Shown here: piece by piece, positions 19,890-27,725 of the stretch
Numbering within the stretch: the stretch's first letter is position 1
Layout of the letters: every line of letters starts with the position of its first letter
Source of the DNA: Streptomyces sp. Mut1
GTDB taxonomy: Bacteria > Actinomycetota > Actinomycetes > Streptomycetales > Streptomycetaceae
Length of the DNA stretch: 64,000 nucleotides
Direction of reading: 5' to 3'
Assembly (NCBI RefSeq): GCF_030719295.1
Contig: NZ_CP120997.1
Coordinates: 5,777,501-5,841,500 of the forward strand
The notes under the pieces: generated by a model
What the model saw: only the letters and a program-made list of their open reading frames with translations
Told to the model about the DNA's origin: nothing
The model's database searches: none
Made by a program: the position numbers and the translations under genes

Positions 19890-21227
19890 CTATCCCTTGA
19901 TCGGTGTGAACAGGTCCATCCAGTACAGGAGGTTGAGGAGGATGCCGCCGACGATCACCGCGGCCGGTGCCGCGGCCATCCGGACGATCGGCCGGCCCAT
20001 CGCCTCGTTCAGCAGGTAGAGCCCGCCGACGACGAGGATGCCCAGGCCGCCGCCCATGGCGTTGGCCGCCATCAGCGAGCCGAAGAGGATCGCCAGCTGG
20101 AGGGTGTCGGTGATCGCGCTGCGCAGGTGTTCCGAGGAGTCCCGGACACTGGGCAGCCGCCCGAGGAGCTTGCCGATGTAGGACAGGGCCAGCACTTCGG
20201 CCGCGAAGACCAGGGCGCCGACGATCGCGGCGAGGAACGGGTTCGGCATCAGATAGCCGATGGGGTACACGAGGGTGAAGCCCGCGATGCCGTACGCGCC
20301 GGAGGCCAGCGCGGTGGTCGCGATCAGCGGGATGAAGCCGAAGACCCGGTAGAAGTCGACCTGCGCGGCCTCGGAGTACTGCCCCTTGGCGATCAGGAAG
20401 CTGGTCGCCTCGCCGCCGCCGAATATGTGCATCTGGGCGAGCACACAGACTCCGGCGCCCAGCACCATGAACAGCGGCAGATACCTGCGCAGCCGGGCCG
20501 CGCTGGCGCTGAAGAGGGACGCCATCGGGTCGTCGCCCTCAAGGACGGGCTCGCTCACGCCCGCCGCCTTGTCGGCCTTGCGCTGGGCGAGGTCCTTGGC
20601 GACGGCGAGACCGATGAGCATCAGCACGCCGACGGCCATCGCCAGCGCGCCGGCGAACATGTTGGGCCACAGCTTCATGGTCATGACGACCAGGGCGAAC
20701 TCCAGCAGCCCCGCGATGCCGCCCCACTTGCGGCCGAACTGCTTGGTGATGGCCAGCACCGGGAACAGCGTGAAGAGGAAGAGGATCGGGGTCGACATCT
20801 GCTGCATGGCGGTGATGAAGTCGACCGGCAGGTCGTGTGCCACGTTGTTGGCGCCGTTGAGTCCGAAGACGACGACCGCGCCCCAGGCGCCGCCGAGGAT
20901 CGGGGCGAGCCACTTCTTCGGCGACAGCATGCCGAGGATGTCGGTGGGCAGGAAGAGGAGCCACGGGTTCAGCACGCCGGTGGACAGGGCCATCGGGGCG
21001 CCGAGCCCGAAGATGAACCCGGCCGAGAGGCCGAACGAGACCGCCGTCGTGGCGCTGCGCGTGGTGCGCCCCTGGATGAAGTCCAGGAGGAACGGGCGTA
21101 CGCCGTCGTTGAAGACGGCCAGCGCCATGTGCGCGATGTACGCGGTCAGCGCACAGAGGGCTATGACGGTCAGTTGCTGGGCCAGCGAGAAGTCGAGGCT
21201 TGCACCGGCTGCGAGTGTTGTACTCAC
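19890..21227 (-). CDS. yhfT: Polytopic membrane protein, YhfT family, probable transporter
   Basis: A 445-residue integral membrane protein with about 10-11 hydrophobic segments and a central cytoplasmic loop (residues about 213-243, AKDLAQRKADKAAG onward). Motifs include FNDGVRPFLLDFIQGRTTRSA near residue 40 and PTDILGMLSPKKWLAP near residue 94. It matches no classical transporter signature that I recognise. Its place beside the small DUF2620-type protein and catabolic enzymes suggests uptake or export of the pathway substrate; this is inference. Confidence 0.78.
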   Translation of the reverse strand: MSTTLAAGASLDFSLAQQLTVIALCALTAYIAHMALAVFNDGVRPFLLDFIQGRTTRSATTAVSFGLSAGFIFGLGAPMALSTGVLNPWLLFLPTDILGMLSPKKWLAPILGGAWGAVVVFGLNGANNVAHDLPVDFITAMQQMSTPILFLFTLFPVLAITKQFGRKWGGIAGLLEFALVVMTMKLWPNMFAGALAMAVGVLMLIGLAVAKDLAQRKADKAAGVSEPVLEGDDPMASLFSASAARLRRYLPLFMVLGAGVCVLAQMHIFGGGEATSFLIAKGQYSEAAQVDFYRVFGFIPLIATTALASGAYGIAGFTLVYPIGYLMPNPFLAAIVGALVFAAEVLALSYIGKLLGRLPSVRDSSEHLRSAITDTLQLAILFGSLMAANAMGGGLGILVVGGLYLLNEAMGRPIVRMAAAPAAVIVGGILLNLLYWMDLFTPIKG

Positions 21228-21274
21228 GGGGTCACTCCTTCGTGCCCGGGGTGATCAGAGCGGGGTGGCTGGGG

Positions 21275-21631
21275 TCAGCCGCGGGCGGCGATGGCGCGCG
21301 CCATGAGGGGGGCGATGGTGTCGATCTGGTCCATCGAGAAGCCGAAGACCTTCTTGCCCTCGTCCAGCAGGGCGGTGATCTGCTCCTCGGTGGGGACGCT
21401 GCGGCCGAAGGTGTGGCAGACGGCGCTGCCCATCAGGCCGACGAGGACGCCGAGCGAGGCGCCGGCGCCCGTGTGACAGGTACCCAGGTAGTAGTCGGCC
21501 TGGGCGACGCGCAGCTTCATCGCGGCGTCCATGTCGCTGGAGGCGGTGACCTCCAGGCCCTCGATGCCGAGCTGCTTGATGGTGTTGGTGACCTCGGTCT
21601 TGCCGACGCCGCCGGCGAGGATCTTCGTCAT
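21275..21631 (-). CDS. yhfU: Small glycine-rich cytosolic protein, YhfU/DUF2620 family
   Basis: A 118-residue protein beginning MTKILAGGVGKTEVTNTIKQLG, with a conserved-looking GTCHTGAGASLGVLVG segment around residues 50-65. It has no membrane segment. The length and alpha/beta pattern recall PTS EIIB-like small domains, and a PRD protein is encoded next door, but no phospho-acceptor Cys at the usual EIIB position can be asserted. It probably works with the YhfT membrane protein. Function unknown. Confidence 0.78.
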   Translation of the reverse strand: MTKILAGGVGKTEVTNTIKQLGIEGLEVTASSDMDAAMKLRVAQADYYLGTCHTGAGASLGVLVGLMGSAVCHTFGRSVPTEEQITALLDEGKKVFGFSMDQIDTIAPLMARAIAARG

Positions 21632-21680
21632 GTCCTGCTTCTTTCTCGGTGGTTCGGTCCGGGCTGCGCCGGACCGAGGT

Positions 21681-22067
21681 TCAGGAGGAGGGCGCGGCGG
21701 GGGTCTGCTGCGCCAGTACCGCGAGGTGCATGCCGAGGAAGTTCACCTCGGACTCCGGGAGGACGGCCCCGAGTTCCCGCCGGGCGCGCTCGGCGACGGC
21801 GCGGGCGCGGGTGACGGCCTCGGGGTGTCCGGCCAGTTCGGCGGCCACCTGGTCGTCGGTGAGGAACTGCTCGATGGCCTCGCCGTCCAGGAGCCGGGTG
21901 AGCGCCATCATCAGATGGCTGGTGAGCATGCCCGCGGTCGCCTCGGTCACCGTGCAGCCCTCCGCTTCGAGGGCGGCCAGTTCGGCCGTGACGAAGTCGG
22001 CGACCTCGGGCTTGATCTGTCCGCCTTCGCGGAAGAGCTGAATCCGCAGGGCCAGCTGGTCGTCCAT
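21681..22067 (-). CDS. yhfY: PRD-domain protein, YhfY family
   Basis: A 128-residue stand-alone PTS regulation domain. Two candidate PRD histidines are visible, His51 (LTSHLMMALTRLL) and His114 (NFLGMHLAVL). It has no RNA-binding or helix-turn-helix domain, so it cannot be an ordinary BglG-type antiterminator. The ATG at 22067 has AGGAGG 8 nt upstream, and a promoter matching that of the regulator gene lies just ahead, giving a leader of roughly a dozen bases. It is the first gene of the structural operon. Confidence 0.8.
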   Translation of the reverse strand: MDDQLALRIQLFREGGQIKPEVADFVTAELAALEAEGCTVTEATAGMLTSHLMMALTRLLDGEAIEQFLTDDQVAAELAGHPEAVTRARAVAERARRELGAVLPESEVNFLGMHLAVLAQQTPAAPSS

Positions 22068-22086
22068 GGCGGTCCTCCTAAAATCG

Positions 22087-22115
22087 ACAGTAACCAGGAT
22101 TTTGTATTTTGACGA
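22087..22115 (-). promoter_or_regulatory. Promoter/operator A of the yhf-like operon (before yhfY)
   Basis: Reading leftwards: TCGTCA (-35, 22115-22110), 17-bp spacer, TACTGT (-10, 22092-22087). The segment matches the promoter of yhfZ at 24 of 29 positions, far more than two promoters need, so it probably also contains the binding site of a shared regulator. The A/T-rich spacer stands out in this GC-rich chromosome. Confidence 0.7.
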
Positions 22116-22175
22116 GGTCGAAGGTCCCGTCGTGGCAGGACCTTCGTCCTGTTCCGGCTCCCGGCCGGCCGGGGG

Positions 22176-23114
22176 TCAGTAAGAGGGCAGGCGGGTGCCC
22201 TCAAGCACCTCGCGCTGGAGCGAGGTGATCAGCGAGAGGTTCAGGGAGTCCCGGACGGCGGCCAGGGCCTTGGCCCCTTCGGTCCGGCCGATGATGGCCG
22301 CGCTCGAGTTGCGCAGCGACAGCTCGCGGGTGACCTCGTCCCCCAGCGGGAGCACGTCGACGCCGACTCCGAGCCGGTCCCGCACCTCGTCCAGGTTCCA
22401 GACGGTGGCGTCCACCTCTTTGCGGGCGAAGAGATCGGGCAGCTGCATGTACGAGGCCTCCAGCCGCTGGACGTCCGGGCGCCCGGCGAAGACCAGGTCG
22501 ACCAGCATGCGCAGGTCCTCCGACGCGTGGTCGACCGCGACCCGAAGGCCCGGGGTGTCCAGGTCCACGCCGTGGCGCAGGAGCATGCCGTGCGCGCCGA
22601 CGTAGGTGGCCGGCCCCAGGTCCGCCACCAGCTCCACCGGATGCTCGGCGATCAGCTCGTCGGCGGCGAAGCGGGACAGGACGACGAGGTCGACCTTGCC
22701 TTCGAGCAGTGCGGCGGTACGGGCCCCGGCGCCTCGCATGAAGGTGATCGCGAAGGGCGCGCCCGCCTCCTCGAAGGCGCCGCGCAGTCCGGTCGCCAGG
22801 CCCTCGTAACGGCGGGAGTACGGCAGGGGCATCGCGGCCAGCAGTGTCCCGAGCCCGGAGAGCCGCCAGAGTATGGAGCGGTCCGAGTGGGCGAGGAAGG
22901 TGCCGAGGTGGCCCCGGGCGGTCGTCCTGATGGCGCCGGACTCCTCCAGCAGCTGCAGGGCCGCCTGGACCGTGCCGTTTCCGCACCCCAGCTCCTGCGC
23001 GTAGTCCCGCACCCGGGGCAGCCGCGTGTCCGGCTCATGGTTGAGCAGCAGGACCGCGAGCTGGCGGGCGGCCAGTCCGTTGCGCGTGAGGAAACGGTCA
23101 TCGAAGACGTTCAC
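22176..23114 (-). CDS. yhfZ: Transcriptional regulator, YhfZ family (winged helix plus periplasmic-binding-protein-like domain)
   Basis: A 312-residue protein. Residues about 15-70 form a GntR-like winged helix (ELGCGNGTVQAALQLLEESGAI). The rest resembles a type II periplasmic binding protein fold used as an effector domain (FMRGAGARTAALLEGKVDLVVLSRF; later KEVDATVWNLDEV). It likely senses a pathway metabolite and controls the operon. The GTG at 23114 lies 7 bases after a TACTGT -10 element, suggesting a leaderless mRNA. A TTG further upstream would place the start inside the promoter and is rejected. It is first in the cluster, with its own promoter and a second promoter after it. Confidence 0.8.
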   Translation of the reverse strand: MNVFDDRFLTRNGLAARQLAVLLLNHEPDTRLPRVRDYAQELGCGNGTVQAALQLLEESGAIRTTARGHLGTFLAHSDRSILWRLSGLGTLLAAMPLPYSRRYEGLATGLRGAFEEAGAPFAITFMRGAGARTAALLEGKVDLVVLSRFAADELIAEHPVELVADLGPATYVGAHGMLLRHGVDLDTPGLRVAVDHASEDLRMLVDLVFAGRPDVQRLEASYMQLPDLFARKEVDATVWNLDEVRDRLGVGVDVLPLGDEVTRELSLRNSSAAIIGRTEGAKALAAVRDSLNLSLITSLQREVLEGTRLPSY

Positions 23115-23121
23115 AAAGGGA

Positions 23122-23150
23122 ACAGTAAACAGGATTCTGGATATTGACAA
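23122..23150 (-). promoter_or_regulatory. Promoter/operator B of the yhf-like operon (before yhfZ)
   Basis: Reading leftwards: TTGTCA (-35, 23150-23145), 17-bp spacer, TACTGT (-10, 23127-23122), then seven bases to the GTG of yhfZ. It is nearly identical to promoter A about 1 kb downstream, which suggests autoregulation by YhfZ. Confidence 0.7.
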
Positions 23151-23251
23151 GCGTCCGCGCCGGAGCGCGGCGGGTCACGGGGGCGACGGGACGGGCCGGC
23201 CGCCTCGGCGACGCGTGTCGCGAGGTGGCCGGCCCGCATCCGCTTTCGTTC

Positions 23252-23289
23252 AGAGGTGCAGACGAGTTTCGCTAAGAGGTGCAGACGAG
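23252..23289. repeat. Direct repeat of 15 bp across the methyltransferase 3' end
   Basis: AGAGGTGCAGACGAG occurs at 23252-23266 and 23275-23289, a 23-bp period. One copy encodes the final residues of the methyltransferase and the other lies beyond the stop, as if a short tandem duplication had extended the gene end. Confidence 0.6.
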
Positions 23290-24117
23290 ATAGCGGAACA
23301 CGTTGGACATCCACACCGTGCCGTCCGCGCGCCGGTGCGGACGCAGGGCCTCCGCCACTTCTCTCTCCACCTGCCACCGGTCCGTCGCCCGGACCGCGGC
23401 GTCGAACAGCCGCGTCGAGAGCAGGCCGCGTACCGCGCTGTCCATGTCGGCGTAGCCGAACGGGCAGGCCACCCGGCCCGAACCGTCCGGCCGCAGCCCG
23501 GACCGGAAGGCCACGTCCTCCAGATCGTCCCGGCGCGGGCCGCGCCAGCCGCCGCCCGGTGTGCGCCCGTCCCCGGCGAGCCGGCTCGCCACCCGCAGCA
23601 CCGCCTCGGTCGCGCACCGCTCGGGCGGGCCCCAGCCGGTCAGGACGACCGTGGAGCCCCGGCCCGCCGACGGCACCGCGGTCCCCAGGCTCCGTACCAG
23701 CTCGTCCCCGTCGCCCGCCGCGCAGCCGATCGGGGTGAACGCGGTGATCAGGCTGTGCGGTCCGGCGGCCGCCGCCTCGGTGACCGTGTCCACGAGGCGG
23801 GCACCGGTGGCGGGGGAGCCCCGGTCCTCGGGGGCGGGCAGGAGGCGGGCCCGCGCGAGGGCGAGGCGCTCGGGATCGGTGTCCACGCCGGTGACCCGCG
23901 CGCCGCGGCCCTCGGCCGTCAGCAGCGCGAGTCCGGAGCCGCAGCCGAGCGCGAGCATCCGGGTGGCGGGCCCCACTTCCAGCCGCGCGTACACCGCCTC
24001 GTGGAGCGGTGCCAGCATCCGTTCCTGGATCTCGGCCCAGTCACGGGCCCGGGAGCCGTCGTCCGCGGAGGCGGAGGGCTCGGTGTGCCGGTGGTGCCGG
24101 ACGAGCGTAGGTGTCAT
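23272..24117 (-). CDS. SAM-dependent class I methyltransferase
   Basis: A 281-residue Rossmann-fold methyltransferase. Motif I is MLALGCGSGLALL near residue 56 and the motif II acid is in VTGVDTDPERL. A motif IV region (LITAFTPIGCAAG) and a C-terminal half typical of actinobacterial small-molecule methyltransferases follow. The ATG at 24117 is preferred; an ATG six codons upstream is possible. No partner gene suggests the substrate. Oddity: the last codons (AGAGGTGCAGACGAG on the plus strand, 23275-23289) are repeated exactly at 23252-23266 just past the stop. Confidence 0.8.
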   Translation of the reverse strand: MTPTLVRHHRHTEPSASADDGSRARDWAEIQERMLAPLHEAVYARLEVGPATRMLALGCGSGLALLTAEGRGARVTGVDTDPERLALARARLLPAPEDRGSPATGARLVDTVTEAAAAGPHSLITAFTPIGCAAGDGDELVRSLGTAVPSAGRGSTVVLTGWGPPERCATEAVLRVASRLAGDGRTPGGGWRGPRRDDLEDVAFRSGLRPDGSGRVACPFGYADMDSAVRGLLSTRLFDAAVRATDRWQVEREVAEALRPHRRADGTVWMSNVFRYLVCTS

Positions 24118-24630
24118 GGAACGCGCCCCAATCATCCGCCGAGAGGTTGCCGGTTCTGCCGATCGGTCGTGCCCGGGTGGACGGCCGGCCGTCCCGTACG
24201 CGCGCTTCCCCCGTATGCCGGAGAACCGCGCGTCCGCCGCCGCGTCCAGGGGGCTGCGGGGCGCCGTTGCCCGCGGGGCCGCCCCGGTGCGCGTGACGGC
24301 ACCCGGGCGCCCGGACGGCATGGGCGACCAGGGGTCCGCCGCGTGCTCCGCCGTCGCTGCCGTCCCAGTCTCACCCGGTACGCCCGGACGGGCACGTCGA
24401 GCACGTCAGGGGGCTGCGGGTAGCCTCTTCCACCTGCGTTCCGCGCCCGCCGGAGCCCGGCGCCGGACCACGCGCGGACGGTGGGGGCGCGCACGGCGTC
24501 TACGCGCTCGGGCGTACGCGGCGCTACGTACCGGCTTGGTGCGAGCTGTGAGACTTCTCCGCAGATCAGCGCACCCGCCCTCGTCAGGACGCATGAACGG
24601 CAACTGACTGGTACGTGCAAAATATTTGGG
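24118..24630. other. Divergent intergenic region without a recognisable gene
   Basis: About 510 bp between the methyltransferase and SprT-like genes. Long open frames here have no recognisable product and look like GC-rich chance frames. The last 30 bases before 24631 are A/T-rich (AAAATATTT) and probably hold the rightward promoter. No clear -35/-10 pair or operator was found. Confidence 0.35.
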
Positions 24631-25272
24631 ATGGCCCGGAATCGGAACACCGAGGGCCCCGCGCTCGTTGGTCACGACGTGAGCACGACACCACCTGTAC
24701 TTGCCGCAGAGCTGGCACAGGCGTGGGCCGACATTCAGCGGTACCACCCCGAGCTGCCCGATCTCGCCGCACCCGAGTCCCTGATCGGAGAGTCCTCGTC
24801 CGCCTGTGGCGCCGAGCTCTCCTTCGAGCGACTGCTCCACGAGGCAGTCCACGGCATCGCCGCCGCCAGAGGTGTCCGCGACACCTCACGCGCCGGCCGA
24901 TACCACAACCGACGATTCCTGGCGATCGCCGAGGAGCTGGGCCTCGACCATGCCGAGGAGCCCCATCCCAGCAGCGGCTTCTCGCTGGTCACGCTCAACC
25001 CCGAGGCCAAGCGCCGCTACCGGCCCACGACGGAACGGCTCCAGCGCGCCCTCAAGGCGCACACCGTGGCCACCGCCGCCGACACCAAGCGCTCCTTCCG
25101 CGGCCCCGCCGCCCGGCACGGCTCCTCCGGAGGGGGCGTGCGGGTCAAGGCCGTCTGCGACTGCGGGCGCAATGTGCGCGTGGTCCCCTCGGTCCTCGCG
25201 CAGGCCCCGATCGTCTGCGGCGGCTGCGGGAAGCCGTTCCGGATTCCGGAAGCGGCGGTCGCGGTGGGGTGA
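24631..25272 (+). CDS. SprT-like zinc metallopeptidase-type protein
   Basis: A 213-residue protein. It carries an HExxH motif, His70-Glu71-x-x-His74 (LLHEAVHGIAAARG), followed 18 residues later by His92 in a YHNRRFLAIA helix. This is the arrangement of SprT/Spartan-type peptidases, where a third His in a GHxxxF-like helix completes the zinc site. A C-terminal zinc ribbon is suggested by CDCG near residue 176 and CGGCG about 20 residues on. SprT-like proteins in eukaryotes cleave DNA-protein crosslinks; the bacterial role is not established. It lies just upstream of the rpsP operon. The start could also be the GTG at 24679. Confidence 0.68.
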   Translation: MARNRNTEGPALVGHDVSTTPPVLAAELAQAWADIQRYHPELPDLAAPESLIGESSSACGAELSFERLLHEAVHGIAAARGVRDTSRAGRYHNRRFLAIAEELGLDHAEEPHPSSGFSLVTLNPEAKRRYRPTTERLQRALKAHTVATAADTKRSFRGPAARHGSSGGGVRVKAVCDCGRNVRVVPSVLAQAPIVCGGCGKPFRIPEAAVAVG

Positions 25273-25287
25273 GCCGATGTGGTGTGG

Positions 25288-25293
25288 CACAAT
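25288..25293 (+). promoter_or_regulatory. Probable -10 element of the rpsP operon promoter
   Basis: CACAAT in the context GTGGCACAATGGCTAGC, about 135 bp before rpsP. No convincing -35 sequence is seen at standard spacing, so confidence is limited. The leader to rpsP is unusually long for such a gene and contains no obvious terminator. Confidence 0.35.
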
Positions 25294-25429
25294 GGCTAGC
25301 TGTACTCGACAGTCGCACAGGACCCCTCTCTCCTCCGGCTGACGCGTCCATCGGGCACCCGAGTACCGCAACCCCACGTGGCATCTTCGTTGTGCCCAAC
25401 CACGTCATAGACCAGGAGACACCACTCCC

Positions 25430-25873
25430 GTGGCAGTCAAGATCAAGCTGAAGCGTCTGGGCAAGATCCGTTCGCCTCACTACCGCATCATCGTCGCCGA
25501 CTCCCGTACCCGCCGTGACGGCCGGGCCATCGAGGAGATCGGCCTGTACCACCCGGTGCAGAACCCCTCGCGCATCGAGGTCAACGCGGAGCGCGCGCAG
25601 TACTGGCTGTCCGTCGGCGCCCAGCCGACCGAGCCGGTTCTCGCGATCCTGAAGCTCACCGGCGACTGGCAGGCGCACAAGGGCCTCCCGGCCCCCGCGC
25701 CGCTGCTGCAGCCGGAGCCCAAGGCCGACAAGCGCGCCCTGTTCGACGCCCTCACCAAGGACGGCGGCGAGGAGTCGAAGGGCGAGGCCATCACGCCCAA
25801 GGCGAAGAAGGCCGACAAGAAGGCGGACGAGGCTGCTGACGCTGCCGCGCCCGCCGAGTCGACCGAGGCCTGA
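25430..25873 (+). CDS. rpsP: 30S ribosomal protein S16
   Basis: A 147-residue protein whose first 80 residues are classical S16 ([20 protein letters not shown], then [10 protein letters not shown] and IEEIGLYHP). The last 60 residues are an Ala/Lys/Glu-rich tail found in actinobacterial S16 proteins. S16 binds early in 30S assembly. GTG start with AGGAG about 12 nt upstream. First gene of the rpsP-khpA-rimM-trmD-rplS translation group; khpA begins 2 bp after its stop. Confidence 0.97.
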   Translation: MAVKIKLKRLGKIRSPHYRIIVADSRTRRDGRAIEEIGLYHPVQNPSRIEVNAERAQYWLSVGAQPTEPVLAILKLTGDWQAHKGLPAPAPLLQPEPKADKRALFDALTKDGGEESKGEAITPKAKKADKKADEAADAAAPAESTEA

Positions 25874-25875
25874 GC

Positions 25876-26115
25876 ATGCTCGAGGAGGCTCTCGAGCACC
25901 TCGTGAAAGGCATTGTCGACAACCCCGACGATGTGCAGGTCGCCTCGCGCAACCTGCGCCGTGGCCGCGTGCTGGAGGTCCGGGTCCACCCCGATGACCT
26001 CGGCAAGGTGATCGGCCGCAACGGCCGCACCGCACGCGCGCTGCGTACCGTCGTGGGCGCCATCGGCGGCCGTGGCATCCGCGTCGACCTCGTCGATGTG
26101 GACCAGGTTCGCTGA
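25876..26115 (+). CDS. khpA: KH-domain RNA-binding protein (KhpA-type)
   Basis: A 79-residue single KH-domain protein. The RNA-binding GxxG loop is GRNG in [15 protein letters not shown] (residues about 45-60). Such proteins, formerly YlqC/UPF0109, sit between rpsP and rimM in many Gram-positive bacteria, where they bind small and messenger RNAs, often with a second KH partner. It starts 2 bp after rpsP, so they are almost certainly co-transcribed and co-translated. Confidence 0.94.
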   Translation: MLEEALEHLVKGIVDNPDDVQVASRNLRRGRVLEVRVHPDDLGKVIGRNGRTARALRTVVGAIGGRGIRVDLVDVDQVR

Positions 26116-26194
26116 CAGAGTTGAACACCGGCACGGGCCGGGGAGGGCCAAGCGCCCGCCCCGGCCCGTCGTCGTACGACAGGAGAGACACAAG

Positions 26195-26776
26195 GTGCAG
26201 TTGGTAGTCGCGCGGATCGGTCGCGCCCACGGCATCAAGGGCGAGGTCACCGTCGAGGTGCGCACGGACGAGCCGGAGCTGCGGCTCGGGCCCGGAGCCG
26301 TGCTGGCCACCGAGCCGGCCACGACGGGACCGCTGACGATCGAGACCGGCCGGGTGCACAGCGGCCGGCTGCTGCTGCGTTTCGAGGGTGTGAAGGACCG
26401 TACGGCCGCCGAGGCGCTGCGCAATACCCTGCTGATCGCCGATGTCGACCCGGCGGAGCTCCCGGAGGACCCCGAGGAGTTCTACGACCATCAGCTGATG
26501 GACCTCGACGTGGTCCTCGCCGACGGCACCGGGATCGGCCGGATCACCGAGATCACGCACCTGCCGTCCCAGGACCTCTTCATCGTGGAGCGCCCGGACG
26601 GCAGCGAGGTGATGATCCCGTTCGTCGAGGAGATCGTCACCGAAATCGACCTGGACGAGCAGCGCGCGGTGATCGCCCCGCCGCCCGGACTGATCGACGA
26701 GAGCGAGGCGGTCGTGGCCTCCGCGCGCGAGGAGGAGGGCGGAACGGCCGCCGGGACGGGCGAGGACGACGCCTGA
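26195..26776 (+). CDS. rimM: 16S rRNA processing protein RimM
   Basis: A 193-residue ribosome maturation factor. The N-terminal RimM domain begins [20 protein letters not shown]. The C-terminal PRC-barrel-like domain follows around [13 protein letters not shown] and IPFVEEIV. RimM binds ribosomal protein S19 and helps mature the 30S head. The GTG at 26195 is preceded by AGGAG (26181-26185). The stop overlaps the trmD start (TGATG), giving tight translational coupling. Confidence 0.96.
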   Translation: MQLVVARIGRAHGIKGEVTVEVRTDEPELRLGPGAVLATEPATTGPLTIETGRVHSGRLLLRFEGVKDRTAAEALRNTLLIADVDPAELPEDPEEFYDHQLMDLDVVLADGTGIGRITEITHLPSQDLFIVERPDGSEVMIPFVEEIVTEIDLDEQRAVIAPPPGLIDESEAVVASAREEEGGTAAGTGEDDA

Positions 26777-27597
26777 TGCGCCTCGACATCGTCACGATCT
26801 TCCCCGAGTACCTGGAACCGCTGAACGTCTCCCTGGTCGGCAAGGCCCGCACGAGCGGCCGCCTCAACGTCCGGGTGCACGACCTGCGCGAGTGGACGTA
26901 CGACCGCCACAACACCGTGGACGACACCCCGTACGGCGGCGGCCCCGGCATGGTCATGAAGACCGAGCCGTGGGGCGACGCCCTGGACGAGGCGCTGGCG
27001 GACGGCTACGAGGCGGGGGCGCATGCGCCGGTCCTCGTGGTGCCGACGCCGAGCGGCCGGCCGTTCACCCAGGAACTCGCCGTCGAACTCGCCGAGCGGC
27101 CCTGGCTGATCTTCACCCCGGCCCGCTACGAGGGGATCGACCGGCGGGTGACCGAGGAGTACGCCGGCCGGATGCCGGTGATCGAGGTGTCCATCGGCGA
27201 TTACGTGCTGGCGGGCGGGGAAGCGGCCGTCCTGGTGATCACCGAGGCGGTGGCCCGGCTGCTGCCCGGCGTCCTCGGCAACGCCGCGTCCCACCAGGAC
27301 GACTCCTTCGCGCCCGGCGCGATGGCGAACCTCCTGGAGGGGCCCGTCTACACGAAGCCGCCCCAGTGGCGCGGGCGGGGCATCCCCGAGGTGCTGCTCA
27401 GCGGCCACCACGGACGGATCGCGCGCTGGCGGCGGGACGAGGCGCTGCGCCGTACGGCCGCCAACCGGCCCGATCTGATCGAGCGGTGCGAGGCTTCCGG
27501 CTTCGACAAGAAGGACCGGGAGATGCTCTCCATCCTCGGCTGGTCGCCGGAGCCGGGCGGCCGATTTTGGCGCAGGCCCGAGGCCGTGGAAGAATAG
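26776..27597 (+). CDS. trmD: tRNA (guanine37-N1)-methyltransferase TrmD
   Basis: A 273-residue SPOUT-fold enzyme adding m1G37 to tRNAs, which prevents +1 frameshifts. It opens [16 protein letters not shown]. The segment YGGGPGMVMKTEPW and the trefoil-knot SAM site around IGDYVLAGGEAAVLVI are present, with LLSGHHGRIARWRRDEAL near the C terminus. It overlaps rimM by one base. The gene order rpsP-khpA-rimM-trmD-rplS is the standard one. Confidence 0.97.
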   Translation: MRLDIVTIFPEYLEPLNVSLVGKARTSGRLNVRVHDLREWTYDRHNTVDDTPYGGGPGMVMKTEPWGDALDEALADGYEAGAHAPVLVVPTPSGRPFTQELAVELAERPWLIFTPARYEGIDRRVTEEYAGRMPVIEVSIGDYVLAGGEAAVLVITEAVARLLPGVLGNAASHQDDSFAPGAMANLLEGPVYTKPPQWRGRGIPEVLLSGHHGRIARWRRDEALRRTAANRPDLIERCEASGFDKKDREMLSILGWSPEPGGRFWRRPEAVEE

Positions 27598-27725
27598 GCC
27601 GCTGCTGTACGTCCGCGTGCGCCCCTGCCACAGGGGGAAAGACGCCCGTCCGACGCGATCAGCCCTTCGCATTCATCACTCTCTCCCGTCGATGACCTGT
27701 GGCATCGGCGAAGAAAGCAGACAAC

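Noticed and set aside
24118..24480. Open frames in the gap between the methyltransferase and the SprT-like gene
   Set aside because: Arg/Ala/Pro-rich chance frames with no ribosome site or recognisable domain.
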